NCBI GenBank assembly: GCA_037903355.1
Contig: JBAJFE010000005.1
Location: 1,302,001-1,366,000, forward strand
Length of the DNA: 64,000 nt
Source: Trichuris trichiura
Taxonomy: Eukaryota; Nematoda; Enoplea; Trichinellida; Trichuridae
Reading direction: 5' to 3'
Shown: positions 22,913-34,317 of the stretch, piece by piece
Layout: each line of letters begins with the position of its first letter
Numbering within the stretch: the first letter of the stretch is position 1
Position numbers and translations under genes: made by a program
Notes under the pieces: generated by a model
What the model was told of the DNA's origin: nothing
The model's input: the letters and a program-made list of their open reading frames with translations, nothing else
Database searches by the model: none

Positions 22913-25450
22913 CAGGGGTGGGGAACGTTTTTCGTGCCGCGGGCCGGATAGACGTTTACAAGAGCGCTCGCGGGCCGGATAGCAAAAATGAAAAACAGCC
23001 TGTTTTATTTGCACGTATATTTATGAAGTCACCCCTAATGGGATGTTTGGAACTGCTTTTCCCTGGTGAGGCGTGCGACGTCAGGTCCTTCTGATGACGT
23101 TGCTACTCGCAGCTGGTTCACCAGATTTGTGTCCGTGAGTCTCGTGCGCAGACGGCTCTTTGCGATGGTAAGTTTTGAAAAGAACTGCTCGCAGCAGTAG
23201 GTTGTTCTGAACACGGACGCGTATTTCAAAGCATGTCTCCTCAAAACGAAAAATTCATCGTTGCTTATGTACCGCTTATAGAACTCAAGCAGCGGAAAGT
23301 TGTTGTATTTAGCTTTGAGCTCATCATCGCTTTGCAACTGAATGATCTCGTGCTGCAGTTAATCGGGTACATCAACTGGTTCTACATTGAATGGAATGGC
23401 GAAGACGTTCAGTTGCATCTGTCTACTTTTCACATCGTTGAATCTTTCGCCAAACGCCTCAAGTAGTTTGGCACATTCACCGGCATACTCTAATGTCGTA
23501 GAAGGCTGCTGTCCCTGGAGTGTAGGAAAATGTACCGTGTTGCCCTTTTCAAGTTGCTCTTTCCACAGCCTTAATTTAGCTTCAAATGCTTTCACGTTTG
23601 ATACGAGTGAGCTGAGAAGCTGGTTCGGACCCTGCAGCTTGATATTCAGTTCCGACAGGTACTTGACAATGTCTACCATGAAAGCCAGGTCACATAGCCA
23701 CTTTCTGTCACTTAGTTCTCTGACAGGTTTGCTTTTGGCCTCCATGAACTGCTTAACTTCATCGCGCAGTTGGTAAAACCTCGTTAGCATATTCCCGCAC
23801 CTCAGCCAGCGAACTTCACAATGATAAACGAGATCACCATATTCGGAGGAAAGTTCATTCAAAAAATCTTTAAACAGGCGGTTATTATGCCCTTTGCTCT
23901 TGATACAGTTTACGCACGACACGACTACTGACATCACATTGCTGAAACGCAGCGACCGTGCGCAGAGACTCTGTTTATGTATGATACAATGGCATACTAT
24001 CAAATCGTTCGGATCAAGACCGAGATTATTCATTTCCTTTTTAACAAATGCAACTAGGCCTTTTTGCAAGCCAACCATAGCTGGAGCGCCGTCCGTAGTC
24101 AGACCACTTAATTTTTCAAATTTTTAACCCGAGTCGTTCCATTGATAAAACGAGTTTCTCAAATATGTCCTCACCCCTTGTAGTGCTATGCATGGCTTCC
24201 AGTGATAACAGTTCTTCTCGAGTCTCAAACTCTGCAGTTATCCTGCGAAGGAAAATGGCCAGTTGAGCGGTATTTTTTATGTCCGTAGTCTCGTCACAAG
24301 CCAGGGAAAAAAAATTCAAAGTTACATGCAGTACGCGTCAACGTTTTTTCAATGTCGTCTGCTAAGTCAGTGATCCGGTCTGAAACAGTTCTTCGAGATA
24401 AGCTAACACTTTCGAAAAGTTTTTCACTGGCTGGTGCTAGTAACTTCGCAGCTGCCACCATGCACTCTTTCACAAATTCACCCTCTGCATGGGGTCTTCA
24501 ACTTCTTTGCGATCATTTCGCTCACTACGTAACTCGTTTGAAGAACGCTGTACGCGTCGCAGTGTGGCCTTGTGAAAGCGGCTTGTTGCGACTCCAAATT
24601 CCGTTGAAGCGCCCTGATTCTATCCAGACGCTCTTGGCCTTTTAATTCCATCAATTTTCCATGTTTTGTGCTACAATGCCGTTCCAGATTAGCTTTTTTC
24701 ATAACAGCTACTGAGTCGCCACAAACAAGGCAAACGGGCTTTCCCTTAGCTCCACGAAAAAATAGTCATTCGTCCATTTCTTTTGGAAAATTCGACACTC
24801 CGTATCAACTTTTCTTTTCTTTGAACTGGCCATTTGTAACGTTGGGTGAGCGCGAACACTAGCTTGCGATAAGCTGCACGAAACTTCAGGTTTCAGTATA
24901 ACTTTATGGGCAACTCAGAGCAAAAGGCAGACCTTTGGGACTATACCGCAACCCAGTTGTCAAGAACATAATCACAACTACAGAAAAGCAAACAACCTTT
25001 TTGTACTTCGAAGACGTAAAGGACAGGCGGCCGACAGAAACGGATGAGAACGATAGCAAGAGAAGGCGAGAACGGTGCCAGTGACTGCTGAGAGCAAAAC
25101 AAAGCAGAAGTGCTCTAGCAAGCTGGACAGTCGTCATCTCGAACAAAGCAATGCTCCTCGCTACTATACACGTGCACACACTATAGTGGCGCCTACTGCT
25201 TGTCACCTAGGACTAACAATGTCGGTTTGTTGACAGAGAGCTGTCAGCAACGCAGTCTTCCGAGCAAGCCTGATGCTCCCTGCTTGTTACGCAAGATTTA
25301 TGTTATTACTACGATTCACATACAATACGTCCATCGCATTATGAAAAATAACTTCCCACAATCACATTTCACTGAATCTCGCATCCATGCACGGTTGCCC
25401 CAACGCGTGGGCGGAAAATGGTCTCGCGGGCCGGACGTTCCCCACCCCTG
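22913..25450. mobile_element. Inner hAT transposon, 2538 bp
   Basis: Ends caggggtggggaacgt and acgttccccacccctg are inverted repeats, flanked by a perfect 8-base duplication ggttaaga at 22905-22912 and 25451-25458. GGGCCGGA blocks lie just inside both ends, a common trait of this hAT group. It carries a transposase relic on the minus strand and is inserted inside the outer hAT, so it moved later. Frameshifts in its transposase show that it too has since decayed. Confidence 0.95.
23035..24862 (-). pseudogene. hAT transposase, ZBED/GTF2IRD2-type, frameshifted
   Basis: Reads from a start at 24862 (MASSKKRKVD). A BED zinc finger follows (CLVCGDSVAV, then KKANLERHCSTKHGK), then the hAT catalytic-fold region with FFSLACDETTDI, LTTDGAPAMVGLQKGL, the VRWLRCGNML segment, and a C-terminal part with YISNDEFFVLRRHA and CCEQFFSKLTIAKSR up to the stop near 23035. 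At least five frame changes break it: between the start and the zinc finger, after LKTPCRG, in a T-run before FFSLACD, after ERLGLKI, and after PVDVPD. The family resemblance is to domesticated-looking hAT proteins such as ZBED5 and GTF2IRD2, but the breaks and its place inside inverted repeats show a dead transposon gene. Confidence 0.92.
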
Positions 25451-26154
25451 GGTTAAGATAACGTTGCATGCTATGCGTGATGCCGGCTATCCTCCAATCC
25501 AGCACATGAACCAATCACCGCTCGTGAAAATGACCATTCAGAACACGCGACAGAAGAGATGGCATGTTTGTCACCGTGACTTTCCCGGCGTAGAGTTGGG
25601 TAAGAAAAACTTTCTGCTGAGAAGCATTTAACGCAGAGCACATGGTTCACATCAGAGAATGGTTGTCCGCGTTATCAGAATGCGCCATAGTTTTTGCGAC
25701 GTATTTGCACCTGCTTTACGATTCATCCAGCGATTAGCACGTGTTCGCAGCTGCAGCTTGGTAGCAATGACTCTGCTTTAGAATTTTGTCAACGATTACC
25801 ATCACTTGCCCCGGCTCTGTGAAAAGTCGGCTCCCTTTTTCTTCCCTTTCTTTCCTCGCGTCTATTGTCCACGCAGCTACAATGCAAGCATACGCGTTAG
25901 CGACAGGGAATTGCGTGTGCTGCTCACATATTTTCTGGAAACACTTTGTCGGTGCGGTTGCTTCTCTCCTACGCTCGTTCCAGTTTTGCAAGATGTGACT
26001 GCAAGACGAGCTGCTGGAGTTGCAGTTGAACGTGGAGTTGAAGGGCAGGTTGTCACAGGGTTGTCAGCAGTTCTGGCTGCAGAGAAATCCTAGAGTTGTA
26101 CTGTGGCGTATGGGATGTGGTAAAAAAAGTTACTGGTTTATCTTCCCTCATCGA

Positions 26155-26330
26155 GTCTAGTGGAGCGCGCATTTAGTATCGTTACGGACCTAATGACCAA
26201 GAAACGCAGTCAGCTACAAATAGTCAGACGCGGCGATCTCTGTTTGCGAGTTACCTCGATCGAGCCCAACATCGACAGGCTAGTTCGATTGCATCTGGGC
26301 GAGCCAAGCAGCTCTTGTTGACTTCTCGAA
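26155..26330 (+). pseudogene. hAT transposase C-terminal remnant of the outer element
   Basis: Plus-strand reading gives ERAFSIVTDLMTKKRSQLQI, then RRGDLCLRVTSIEPNIDRLV, which aligns with the hAT family dimerisation region just before the transposon's right end. It lacks an upstream catalytic domain; most of that coding region is lost. Confidence 0.75.
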
Positions 26331-26515
26331 AAACAATTTGCACAAATAAATCTGTACAGCTGTAGTTGACCTTCTAGCGTTGCAACCATTTCAGCCAATC
26401 AGTGCGTTGAAATTGGCCAATCAATGCGCTCGAAGTTGGCCAATCAGAATAGGGGGCCCCGGACGCTCGGAAGCGTTCTCAGGGAGGCCCAAGCTTGAGA
26501 AACACTGTTTTAGAT

Positions 26516-28255
26516 GGTCCTACTATTTTTTTAAAAAAATTATCACCATCATTAGAGATGGGTGAATTGATAACAGGTGCACATGTTTTCATTTTGCCCG
26601 TAGCGAATTTCCCTGTTTTAACAACTTTTACTATGCAGAGCTTTCAGAGTCAACATGCTCCGTCGTCAGCGTTGGAATGATTGCGATTGACAGAAATGTG
26701 GGCTTTATAGGGAAAAAAGGTTAATCAATTGTTATGGTTGTTGTTGGTGCTCTTTTAAATTGGTGACCTGTTGTTTTCTTAACGGTTTCTTCGAATGAAA
26801 ACTTTTTTATCATGGAAATGTTCCCATTTTTTTGCGGGGCTGCAAAAAATTATGAAGCTTTCGGACCCGCCTTTGAACCGTTTTCAACGCAAAAAGCTTT
26901 TCTTTGTTGGTGTCGGGATCGGCTACACAGCAACGTTTCCGTGTCTCCAGTCGACGCGGATATCCGTCGAGTCGAATCTTGACTCATCGAGGTTGATCCC
27001 CACGTGACCGGTGTTATATCAGAGCAATCTCGATAGCGCCGCCCTCAGTGAAAGCCCAACAAAGAATGACAGGAAAACCATTAATGTTAGCCAATCTCAC
27101 AGAATATTGTACACGAAGAAACTCTGGTTATGAAAGCTAGTTGTCACTGATTTAAAGGAAAAACCAAGTGCGAACGGAAACCACGCCGGTTACAAGGTTA
27201 CCAAAAAAGGAAAAGAAGAAAAGGAAAAAAATGAGAGATAGAAAATGAAGGAACAAAAGAGGGGGATAAAAGAAAGAGAAGAAACGAAGGAATAGTGAAG
27301 TGGAGGGTTTAAAATTCTCCGTCTAAACCCCGAGTCAACATTTGCAAAACTATTTTATACTCTGAATTAAAGCCCTCGCCAGTTTACGCCTTAAAATCTG
27401 ACAAATTGTAAACGAATTCATAAAAACTCTTTCGGTGAAGTGCCAATTTTTCTACGTTTCGTGTTTATCATTTAGGACGATTGCATGTAACGCAATGTTT
27501 TGCAAGAGCTTACCCATCGTCGTTGTACAAAAACAAACTAAGAATTATTACAAGATTCAGTCCACATATTGAAATATCATTATTACGGATTCTGTGTCCC
27601 ATTGAGATGTAAAATAAAAAGTTTTTTCTCTCTCTCCGAAGCTTTCGGGTCTGCCGCGACCCGTCTTCAGCGGTCCAAGATTCAGTCCTTATTAAAGTCG
27701 ATCGAAAACTAACTGTATTCTCAAAAGAGATTTTCACTGCAATTTTCCTGCACATAATTTATACAAAGTTTGACAACTTTGCGCCTTCAAAGGAACTCAA
27801 ACACCAATTGGAACTGCTCAGCAAGTGTTTAATGACAAAAAGAGAAACCTTAACGAGTGAAAGTTGCTTAAAAGAAAAACTGATTCCAAAAGTATTAATG
27901 AATTTTTTTGTTCCATATAACTTGTTGAAAGTTCATTGAAAATAATTTAAAATGCTATTCGACGGCATTGTCTAGCTTCGGCGTCAGATTTCGGCCAAAC
28001 TTGTTAAAAACTGCCACAATAATTTCAATATTCTGAGAGACAAAACGACACATGGCAAAGTAAACATGAAGTGAAATACCTTAAGTAGGAAATGGTAGCT
28101 TCTGATTTTACGCAAATATAAAATAAAAACATTGCCCGTCTCACTTATAGTTATTAATAACTTGGCAAACAATGTAATGACCTGATAGAATTTGGCAGAA
28201 CAAGTCGCCCATATCATAATAGAACAAAATCATTTCTACATACCGTTGCAATGGT
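26516..28255. other. Intergenic sequence with motif relics, no gene
   Basis: AT-rich. It contains degenerate hairpin-motif relics in reverse orientation near 26640-26680 and 26862-26900 and an A/G-rich strand-biased stretch at about 27195-27300. No supported coding frame was seen. Confidence 0.45.
27637..27672 (-). repeat. Hammerhead-like hairpin motif copy (reverse)
   Basis: Read on the minus strand: GCTGAAGACGGGTC, loop, GACCCGAAAGCTTCG. Same spacing and paired stem as the other copies, with A in place of the pyrimidine in CTGAYGA. Confidence 0.8.
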
Positions 28256-28258
28256 GAT

Positions 28259-28330
28259 GTCCTTGCAGTGTAGTACTCATCACTTCTGTTTTACACGCAA
28301 AAGGTCCCCGGTTCTGTCCCAGGGAAGGAC
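28259..28330 (+). pseudogene. Degenerate tRNA-Val(UAC)-like sequence
   Basis: The order of parts matches a 72-base tRNA: acceptor gtccttg/gaaggac with one mismatch, a D-arm with gtgt...tcac, an anticodon arm whose loop tttacac holds UAC (valine), and a T-arm cccgg-ttctgtc-ccagg with one mismatch. Mismatches in the acceptor, anticodon and T stems, and the altered T-loop (usually ttcgatc), suggest a pseudogene or the tRNA-derived head of a SINE. The sequence after it is not T-rich, so there is no clear pol III terminator. Confidence 0.6.
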
Positions 28331-28334
28331 AACT

Positions 28335-29365
28335 TACGCGCCGGTGACTTCATAATAGGCAGCTGAACCTTAGGACGCATACATAAAGCCTTAAAGCTTC
28401 ACACGTGTAGTCAGTCTCTTTCAAGTCAATATCCTAATACTATTAAAGATAATTTTCACGGAAGCTAAAGCATTAAAATTCGTTTGCATTCAAAAGGACA
28501 ATTTACTAAAAATGGAAGCAATACAACGTATTTTAAGAAATCATGCTACAGATGATAGCAGTTTCGAGCTCGTCGTGACGACCACCTGATCACATTTAAA
28601 AAAAAAAAAACTTTATTCGAAACAGCCAACCAGTTGAGAGAACTTGTAAAGTTTCATAAAATGCTTTCAGTTTATAGTTCGCAAACTGCAAAACGTGGAT
28701 TAACCGTTGAAAACAATCCACAAACACGCTGCAGCGCTGTCCGATCTGTTGTATGACTTTTCAGTTTTGACTTTAAGCAGGGGAAAGGCGAAATGAGGCC
28801 ATTACAGTAAGATAAAAGAGTAAAAATTAAGCGTCTTTAGTTAACAGACATATAAGCAGTCGCTTTCTGAAAATTTTGTCAACTATTGAACGCAATGCTT
28901 CGCGATGCTGCAGAAAAAAAATATGATCTTCAAGATTGGACATCAAAACTGATCATTGCACAGCTTACGTGGTGCCATGATCAGAACGCAATGCAGCGCA
29001 GTCAAGAAAGGTTCGCTAAAGCAAAACGGCAGTTTTGCCAAACAGCTGGCGTAGTAAAGACAACTGAAGCAACATGTAAGCGGCGTGCGGTCACAACCTC
29101 TCATTTTTAGCAACTTAGTTTCAGCACCTATTTCATCAGTAATTTGGAGACAATGCTGATTCAGAACTAGCATTTTGGACGTAAACCGAAGAAGTAAACC
29201 AAAAAAAATAAACCGCTTACCCAGCCAATTTTGGACGACGAAGTTTGAAGCCTAAAAAGCCACGTCGAAAACAAAACCGAAGCGTAAATGTGCTCAGGTA
29301 TTGTGCCTACAGTACGAACGAAACGCCAACAAAATTGTTAATTTTGCGTGTTTGAGGTGGTTAAA
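28335..29365. other. Intergenic sequence upstream of MRPS34
   Basis: About 1 kb of AT-rich sequence. A 74-codon plus-strand frame at 28886-29110 has no recognisable domain. I see no supported gene. Confidence 0.4.
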
Positions 29366-29368
29366 GAT

Positions 29369-29989
29369 ATGCCGATCAAGTTTATTGGTAACTACGACAT
29401 ATTAGCCGAAGGCAAATACTTATTTGAAATTCTCGCTCAACTTCGTGACTTCGGCGTTGGGCGAATGGTAACAAAAGGTATTTGGCGACGTCGGTGGCCA
29501 AAGGAACCTAGCTACTGCGTGGTTAGGAAAGTGGAACCTGAAATGGATCGTTGGTTAATGCATGGGAAAATGTGGGCCGATTGGGTGCTTAGAGGGAAAC
29601 CTCTTGGAGTCTACTTGTTCAACAAAGAGCTGGATCGCTGCGATTGGCATTTGATACACAAGCATGAGGAGAACGATTTCAAGCGTCCCGTTGAGCCTCC
29701 GAAACTTCGGGTGCCTGCAAAGATTCCGCTTCCTCCGCTGGAAAGGTACTTACAACAGGTAAGAGGAGAGGACACCAATAAAGTACCCAAAGAAATCCGC
29801 AACTGTCCCGACTTAGATGAAGAATTCCAGAGGGCTGATCTATGCTTTCAAGAAAGAGAAGATAGTCTAGATAGCGATGACAGCTCGCCGTCCAAATCTG
29901 TCTACCAATACTTTGATCCCTCAGATTATCTTGACTTTTACGGCAAAGAATTGCCTTGTAAAATAGAAAAATGGGATGCGCCTTCTTGA
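29369..29989 (+). CDS. MRPS34: Mitochondrial small ribosomal subunit protein mS34 (MRPS34)
   Basis: Structural protein of the mitochondrial ribosome small subunit. The 206-codon frame starts MPIKFIGNYDI and contains FEILAQLRDFGVGRMVTKGIW near residues 20-45, where family members have a LPLFGLGRLVTRKSW-like block. It later has DWHLIHKHEENDF near residue 100, matching the family's DWRLVPKHEEEAF. The C-terminal third is acidic and divergent. The open frame continues a few codons upstream without an ATG, so the start at 29369 is the first methionine. It appears intronless. An aataaa polyadenylation signal lies about 60 bases after the stop. Identification rests on remembered family sequence. Confidence 0.85.
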   Translation: MPIKFIGNYDILAEGKYLFEILAQLRDFGVGRMVTKGIWRRRWPKEPSYCVVRKVEPEMDRWLMHGKMWADWVLRGKPLGVYLFNKELDRCDWHLIHKHEENDFKRPVEPPKLRVPAKIPLPPLERYLQQVRGEDTNKVPKEIRNCPDLDEEFQRADLCFQEREDSLDSDDSSPSKSVYQYFDPSDYLDFYGKELPCKIEKWDAPS

Positions 29990-29994
29990 TAATG

Positions 29995-31205
29995 CCTTTT
30001 ATACATTTTTGAGATCCGTTTGATAAAATTGCTGGTTATCTTTTTACATTCAATAAACAGTTCTTGTGCTTTCGTACTGACAATGTTCGGATAAAATAGC
30101 CAAAGTACAAAAGCAGTGTTTTCAGAAATTTTTACTACTTTAAGTTAAAACACTCAAAGGTACGTAATACGGGAAAGAAATCAGTCAAGTGACTATGGTA
30201 CCTGCGAATGCATTAGGAAACACGGTAGTAAAAGTACAGCATGAATTCCTTTCGTTTCTGGACAAGCAAAGGCTATTACCATCTAAATGAATTTTTAAAA
30301 AGTTCACCATTAGCATAGCGATATTTTTTTGCAAAAAGTTCTTTTAAATGCCATTGCTTTGAGGCAGGACTTCGCTAGCACAAAAATACACGGAAAACTA
30401 CTAACAGACAAAAGATGATGCTAAAAGACCTTTATTCTTAGTCAAAGAATAGTTCCTGCTTCCCGCAGCTTTAGACGCAACCTACCGTATCTCTCAGAAT
30501 GCAGGTTCGATTTTGAAAAAAATTCGCCCTTTCTGCTCACCCCTATTGTCAAGATGGAAGCTTACTCATTTTTACCTCCATTTAATTCTGAGCAGAAATA
30601 CAATATTTACTATCAGCTCGTGACTTAGGAAAGGCAGAAACCTACAGTAATATGGTGGCCACTCACCGTACAGTTTCAATGGCTACCATTTTGTTCTACC
30701 CTCAGCGAAGCCTAACCCGAAATGCAAGCCTAACGCTTGCGCTTAAACTTTTTTCTATTTTCTCTCTTCTTCGTAACGGTTTTTCAATTTTCTTATTGAA
30801 AAACTTTTTTTACGGTTTTAACCCGTTTGTTTCACATAACGTCCCTCACGAAGCTTTCGGGTCCTATTTTGACCCGTCCTCAGCGTGTGCTTAAACTTAG
30901 GCAAAATAAAAAAAAATGACCTTCGTGTTTGCCGGCAAAGGTAGAACAGCATGGTCGGCATTGTGGGTTACGATAGGTTCTGTTACGACTTTTGGAAAAC
31001 AAGACGCCAAAGAGCAACCAGTTTTGCATGCAACGAAGTGAGGACGTTAATGATGTTCAAGTTAAGCGTTTGAATTTCCTTAAAACCTGAGGATCATTTC
31101 GGTATTACGTGACGCGGACGAAAAACTGGAACCACAAGCAGAAAACAAAAATTAGCCGATGCTACAAGGATTTCCTTTTTTAAAATTCAGGTTACGCAAT
31201 TATTT
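29995..31205. other. Intergenic sequence between MRPS34 and the receptor-like gene
   Basis: AT-rich and without a supported gene. It contains one reversed hairpin motif copy at about 30850-30886. Confidence 0.5.
30850..30886 (-). repeat. Hammerhead-like hairpin motif copy (reverse)
   Basis: On the minus strand: GCTGAGGACGGGTC, loop, GACCCGAAAGCTTCG, followed about 30 bases later by aaacgggtt as in other copies. The CTGAYGA pyrimidine is G here, so this copy is degenerate in the core. Confidence 0.75.
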
Positions 31206-31213
31206 AAGCAATT

Positions 31214-34200
31214 TCATTTTGGCTTATTCATACGATCACTGCCACGACTTCCGGGAGCCGATAAACCCATTGAGGGCGACGACTCATCGCTCGGCGAAGC
31301 GTTTCTGCCACCGCGACTTGAAGCTTTATCTTCGGCCGAACGCTGCTCCAAAGCAGACTGAGGCGTTTCGCCGCTTTGACGTTTTAGCTCAGCTTCTTGC
31401 GATTCAGGCGCGCCAAGCTAAGTAAGCATTCAACATTATGGCAAAATTTCAAAACATACACCTTTTCGGCTACTTACCCTCAGGCTCACTGCCGTTTCTT
31501 CATCTTTGCCCAACTGACGATGACCATAATTTTTATCAGTGCTACCCGCATCGTCGGGATATTGCTGATCCTGCAAATATTTTGTCCGCCTTTAAAAGAC
31601 ACACTTAGTTTTCTAAGTCTTACTTTCAGAATAGGTGAGCGCACTTTTGACTTTTGAGAACTGTCCGTCCTGCTTGGTGACTCGCTGGCAGCTAATTCCG
31701 CAGGCTAAGATATGTAAATTAATTTAAAAAAAGAAATACAAAGTTGATAAATATCACCATATTCAAATTTGCTGAAACAGCCTCTGACTTCAGCGATTGG
31801 TTAGCGCTCAGATTTTTATTCGTGCTCACCGTCATACTTGTAGGCCCGCTTGCCTTATTGGTACTTCTTCTTGCAATCTAAGCCATATACATAAAATACC
31901 GATAGATAAAACGTCTTAATTATAGCCTTACTAAATCACTTTCCGGCGCGGTTGGTGACGAGATGGACAAGCTTAATGGATCTGCTTTGCTTGTTGCTTG
32001 GCCTGATTTAGTAACGGTCTTTTCCGATGAATATGGCGACTACAACTTGACTAGTTAATTTACGCTCATGCAAATGCCTCTTCTCCTATATAATAAAAGC
32101 AAGTATGTACCAGTAGTTCCTTATTTTTCCCTAAAGAGGGATCCAGCAACCAAGTTGGCTTTTTGATTGGAACGACAATACTTGAGTGCTAAAATAAGAA
32201 GCTGAAATGTATACAAGATATTGGATAGCATAAAGTACACGAGGCGGTGGCTGTCGGTTTTCCATAGGGTACGGGGAATTACGTTGCTCCTAAAACAAGA
32301 CTTGCTAACGTCATTAGAAGCACATCGCCTTCACGTGGCGTTACCGATTCGAGATTTCGCAAAAGGCGCGCAAGCTCACGTTTTCGGATAGCCCTTTGAC
32401 GCATCAGTTTCTTTATACGCCTTCTCTCGCTGCTTGTACCAAAGTCGCCAACTCTCGGCGACCTCTCTCTGCGATGTTTTAAGATGGCTGCACGAATTTC
32501 CTCCTCAGTGTATTTTTCCGCAGATCTACTTCGCCCCTACGAGCAAGGAAATTTTGCCGGAAACGCAACGAACAAAGTAACGCTACCTTAGAACTTGATG
32601 ACGTCACTTCCTGCTCATTCTTTTCCTTGTACGCAGCCAATCTGTTCGCATTCAGTGGCGCAATGGCTGATTGCCTTTCCAAGGAAATAGCGTTTACGGA
32701 AGCTTGACCGGTTCGTTGATTTTTGTTAACTTCCTGCCCTTCGTCCGAGCATGCGGAGACGAAAAAAAGCATGCTAAGGAACAGGCAAAAAATAATCGGC
32801 AGTAAAATACACACATAAATGACCCAGTTGCCTTGCTTTTCACCGTTTTTGGAAACTTCCTCCCCTAAAAAGATCAACAACGATTATTCCAACATTTGCG
32901 TTCGGTTTTAAGCTCAAAAAAATTAAGTTAAGGTAAGAGAAAAAGTCTGCGCTTTCAAAGTAACGGTGTACAGTAGGCACGCAGTTTTTAAATGATGCTA
33001 AAGTAAGTCTTACGCTTCAGTTCGCAATATTCGCCGTAGAATTCTCGCGTACAAATGCATTCGTAGCCATTGAGGTGGTCACGACAGGTAGCTCCGTTCA
33101 AGCAAGCATTATTCTCGCAGTCATTGTGATCTACGGAAAGTACAAGCTCAGCCCACCAGATGATAAGCGAAACAAAAGAATATTGTACCTATCTCGCAGA
33201 ACAAACCGCTTGCTCCTCTTGGACATTTGCATCTCGACATTGGGGTCACTTTGAATCCACCGTTAAGGCATTGAATCATGGCTATAGTCTCCTCGCTGCT
33301 CCTTTTGCCGGAAGTGACCGACGATAGAGCAGCTATTTGGGTGCAACATATAGCGGAATAAATAGTACAATCCCATCGTTTAACAACATCCATTGGTCTG
33401 TAACGAATGACGACAACGTTTCCAAGCGGATCTTGAAACATCGACCAGCTGGTCCACTGGGTGTACCTGCACTGCGTGCAAGTACATTCATCCTCAGGTT
33501 CACTTTTCGCAACAATTGGACAACTGCTGACATTTGTGTTACCTTCATACAGCTCTTTGGTGTAACGGTAACGCCAAACGCAGCTGCCTCGATTCTCCAT
33601 CCAAACACATTCCTTCTCTATCGCTTTGGGGCAGAACAAACGAGACGGATATTCGCAGAAAGCAACATCCCACAATTTGTCGCTGTCACAGTTGGAAAGA
33701 GACGCAACGACCTGAGTGATCGAAGACAACCGCGTCACCGTAAGCCCAATGCATAATTTGCCCAAACCGCGATTCATCAATGCGAGCGCTTTCAAAGTAT
33801 CCATCACTTCGAAACGAAGCGGGAAATGTGGGAAAGTGATCCAACCTTTCGACAATTCCGAATGGACGTGCAATGTCGCTCTACCGCCCAAAGTGCCATT
33901 CGAATAAACCATCGGTATTTTGTATTCGCTACGACGCTTGCTGTCAATTTTTTCGAACTTCAATTTGCTTTCATCCTTCAAAAGCAACTGAACGCCAAGC
34001 AGAAGCCGTACGCTCGAATTGACATTGTAGTTTAACGGTAGCATATTCAAATCTTGAACGGCAAAGTCGGACAGCAATTTTTTCGAATTGTAATTCTCGT
34101 GACAATAATTAACCGCGTCTTCGAAGGAAGCTACTCCGCTAGAAGGGTCACCCGTCTTGCTAGGAATTTCGGCAATGCAATAATCGTAAAAGAGCACGCC

Positions 34201-34317
34201 TTGCGTGCTATTATTAAAACCTAAGCTGCAAGACAATCCTGGGCGGCCTGACGAATCATACTCCACAAGCGTCCAACAACCAGGCAAAATTATTAGGGAA
34301 AACAAGCAGTATGCAAC
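31214..34317 (-). CDS. Type I membrane protein: C-type-lectin-like, TSP1-like, two EGF domains, serine-rich tail
   Basis: Eleven exons (34317-33189, 33130-33014, 32864-32587, 32536-32345, 32289-32239, 32188-32111, 32039-31932, 31877-31830, 31704-31624, 31570-31478, 31417-31214) join to 792 codons. The true first exon with the ATG was not found; the first assigned exon opens inside a hydrophobic signal-like segment (AYCLFSLIILPGCW). Outside the cell: a C-type-lectin-like fold ending CDSDKLWDVAFCEYPSRLFC, a TSP1-like stretch (CRYTQWTSWS), and EGF modules CLNGGFKVTPMSRCKCPRGA and CENNACLNGATCRDHLNGYE. A membrane span (VIYVCILLPIIFCLFLSMLF) follows. The cytoplasmic tail of about 330 residues is basic, then serine/proline-rich. 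Introns are 44-187 bases; those in the tail all fall in phase 0. A receptor or adhesion role is inferred from domains; no family was recognised. Confidence 0.8.

Larger units (their letters stand above)
22771..26507. mobile_element. Outer hAT transposon, interrupted by a second hAT
   Basis: Begins cagtgtttctcacggtgg and ends gcttgagaaacactg, with a perfect 8-base target duplication ttttagat at 22763-22770 and 26508-26515. Subtracting the inner insertion leaves about 1.2 kb of its own sequence. Its right part (about 26159-26310, plus strand) encodes a remnant reading ERAFSIVTDLMTKKRSQLQI, matching the C-terminal dimerisation block of hAT transposases. The original coding region therefore ran on the plus strand. 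It shares ends with the MITE at 8786-9010. Most of its transposase is missing. Confidence 0.92.

Noticed and set aside
23387..23776. 129-codon plus-strand frame
   Set aside because: Antisense of the hAT transposase relic.
32279..32345. Stop codon at 32279 as the end of the receptor-like gene
   Set aside because: A gtaacg donor at 32344 and a ttttag acceptor before 32289 bypass it, and six further exons continue in phase.
32479..32880. 133-codon minus frame taken as a separate small membrane protein
   Set aside because: It is one exon plus intron read-through; donor and acceptor sites on both sides join it in phase to the lectin/TSP1/EGF ectodomain and the tail.
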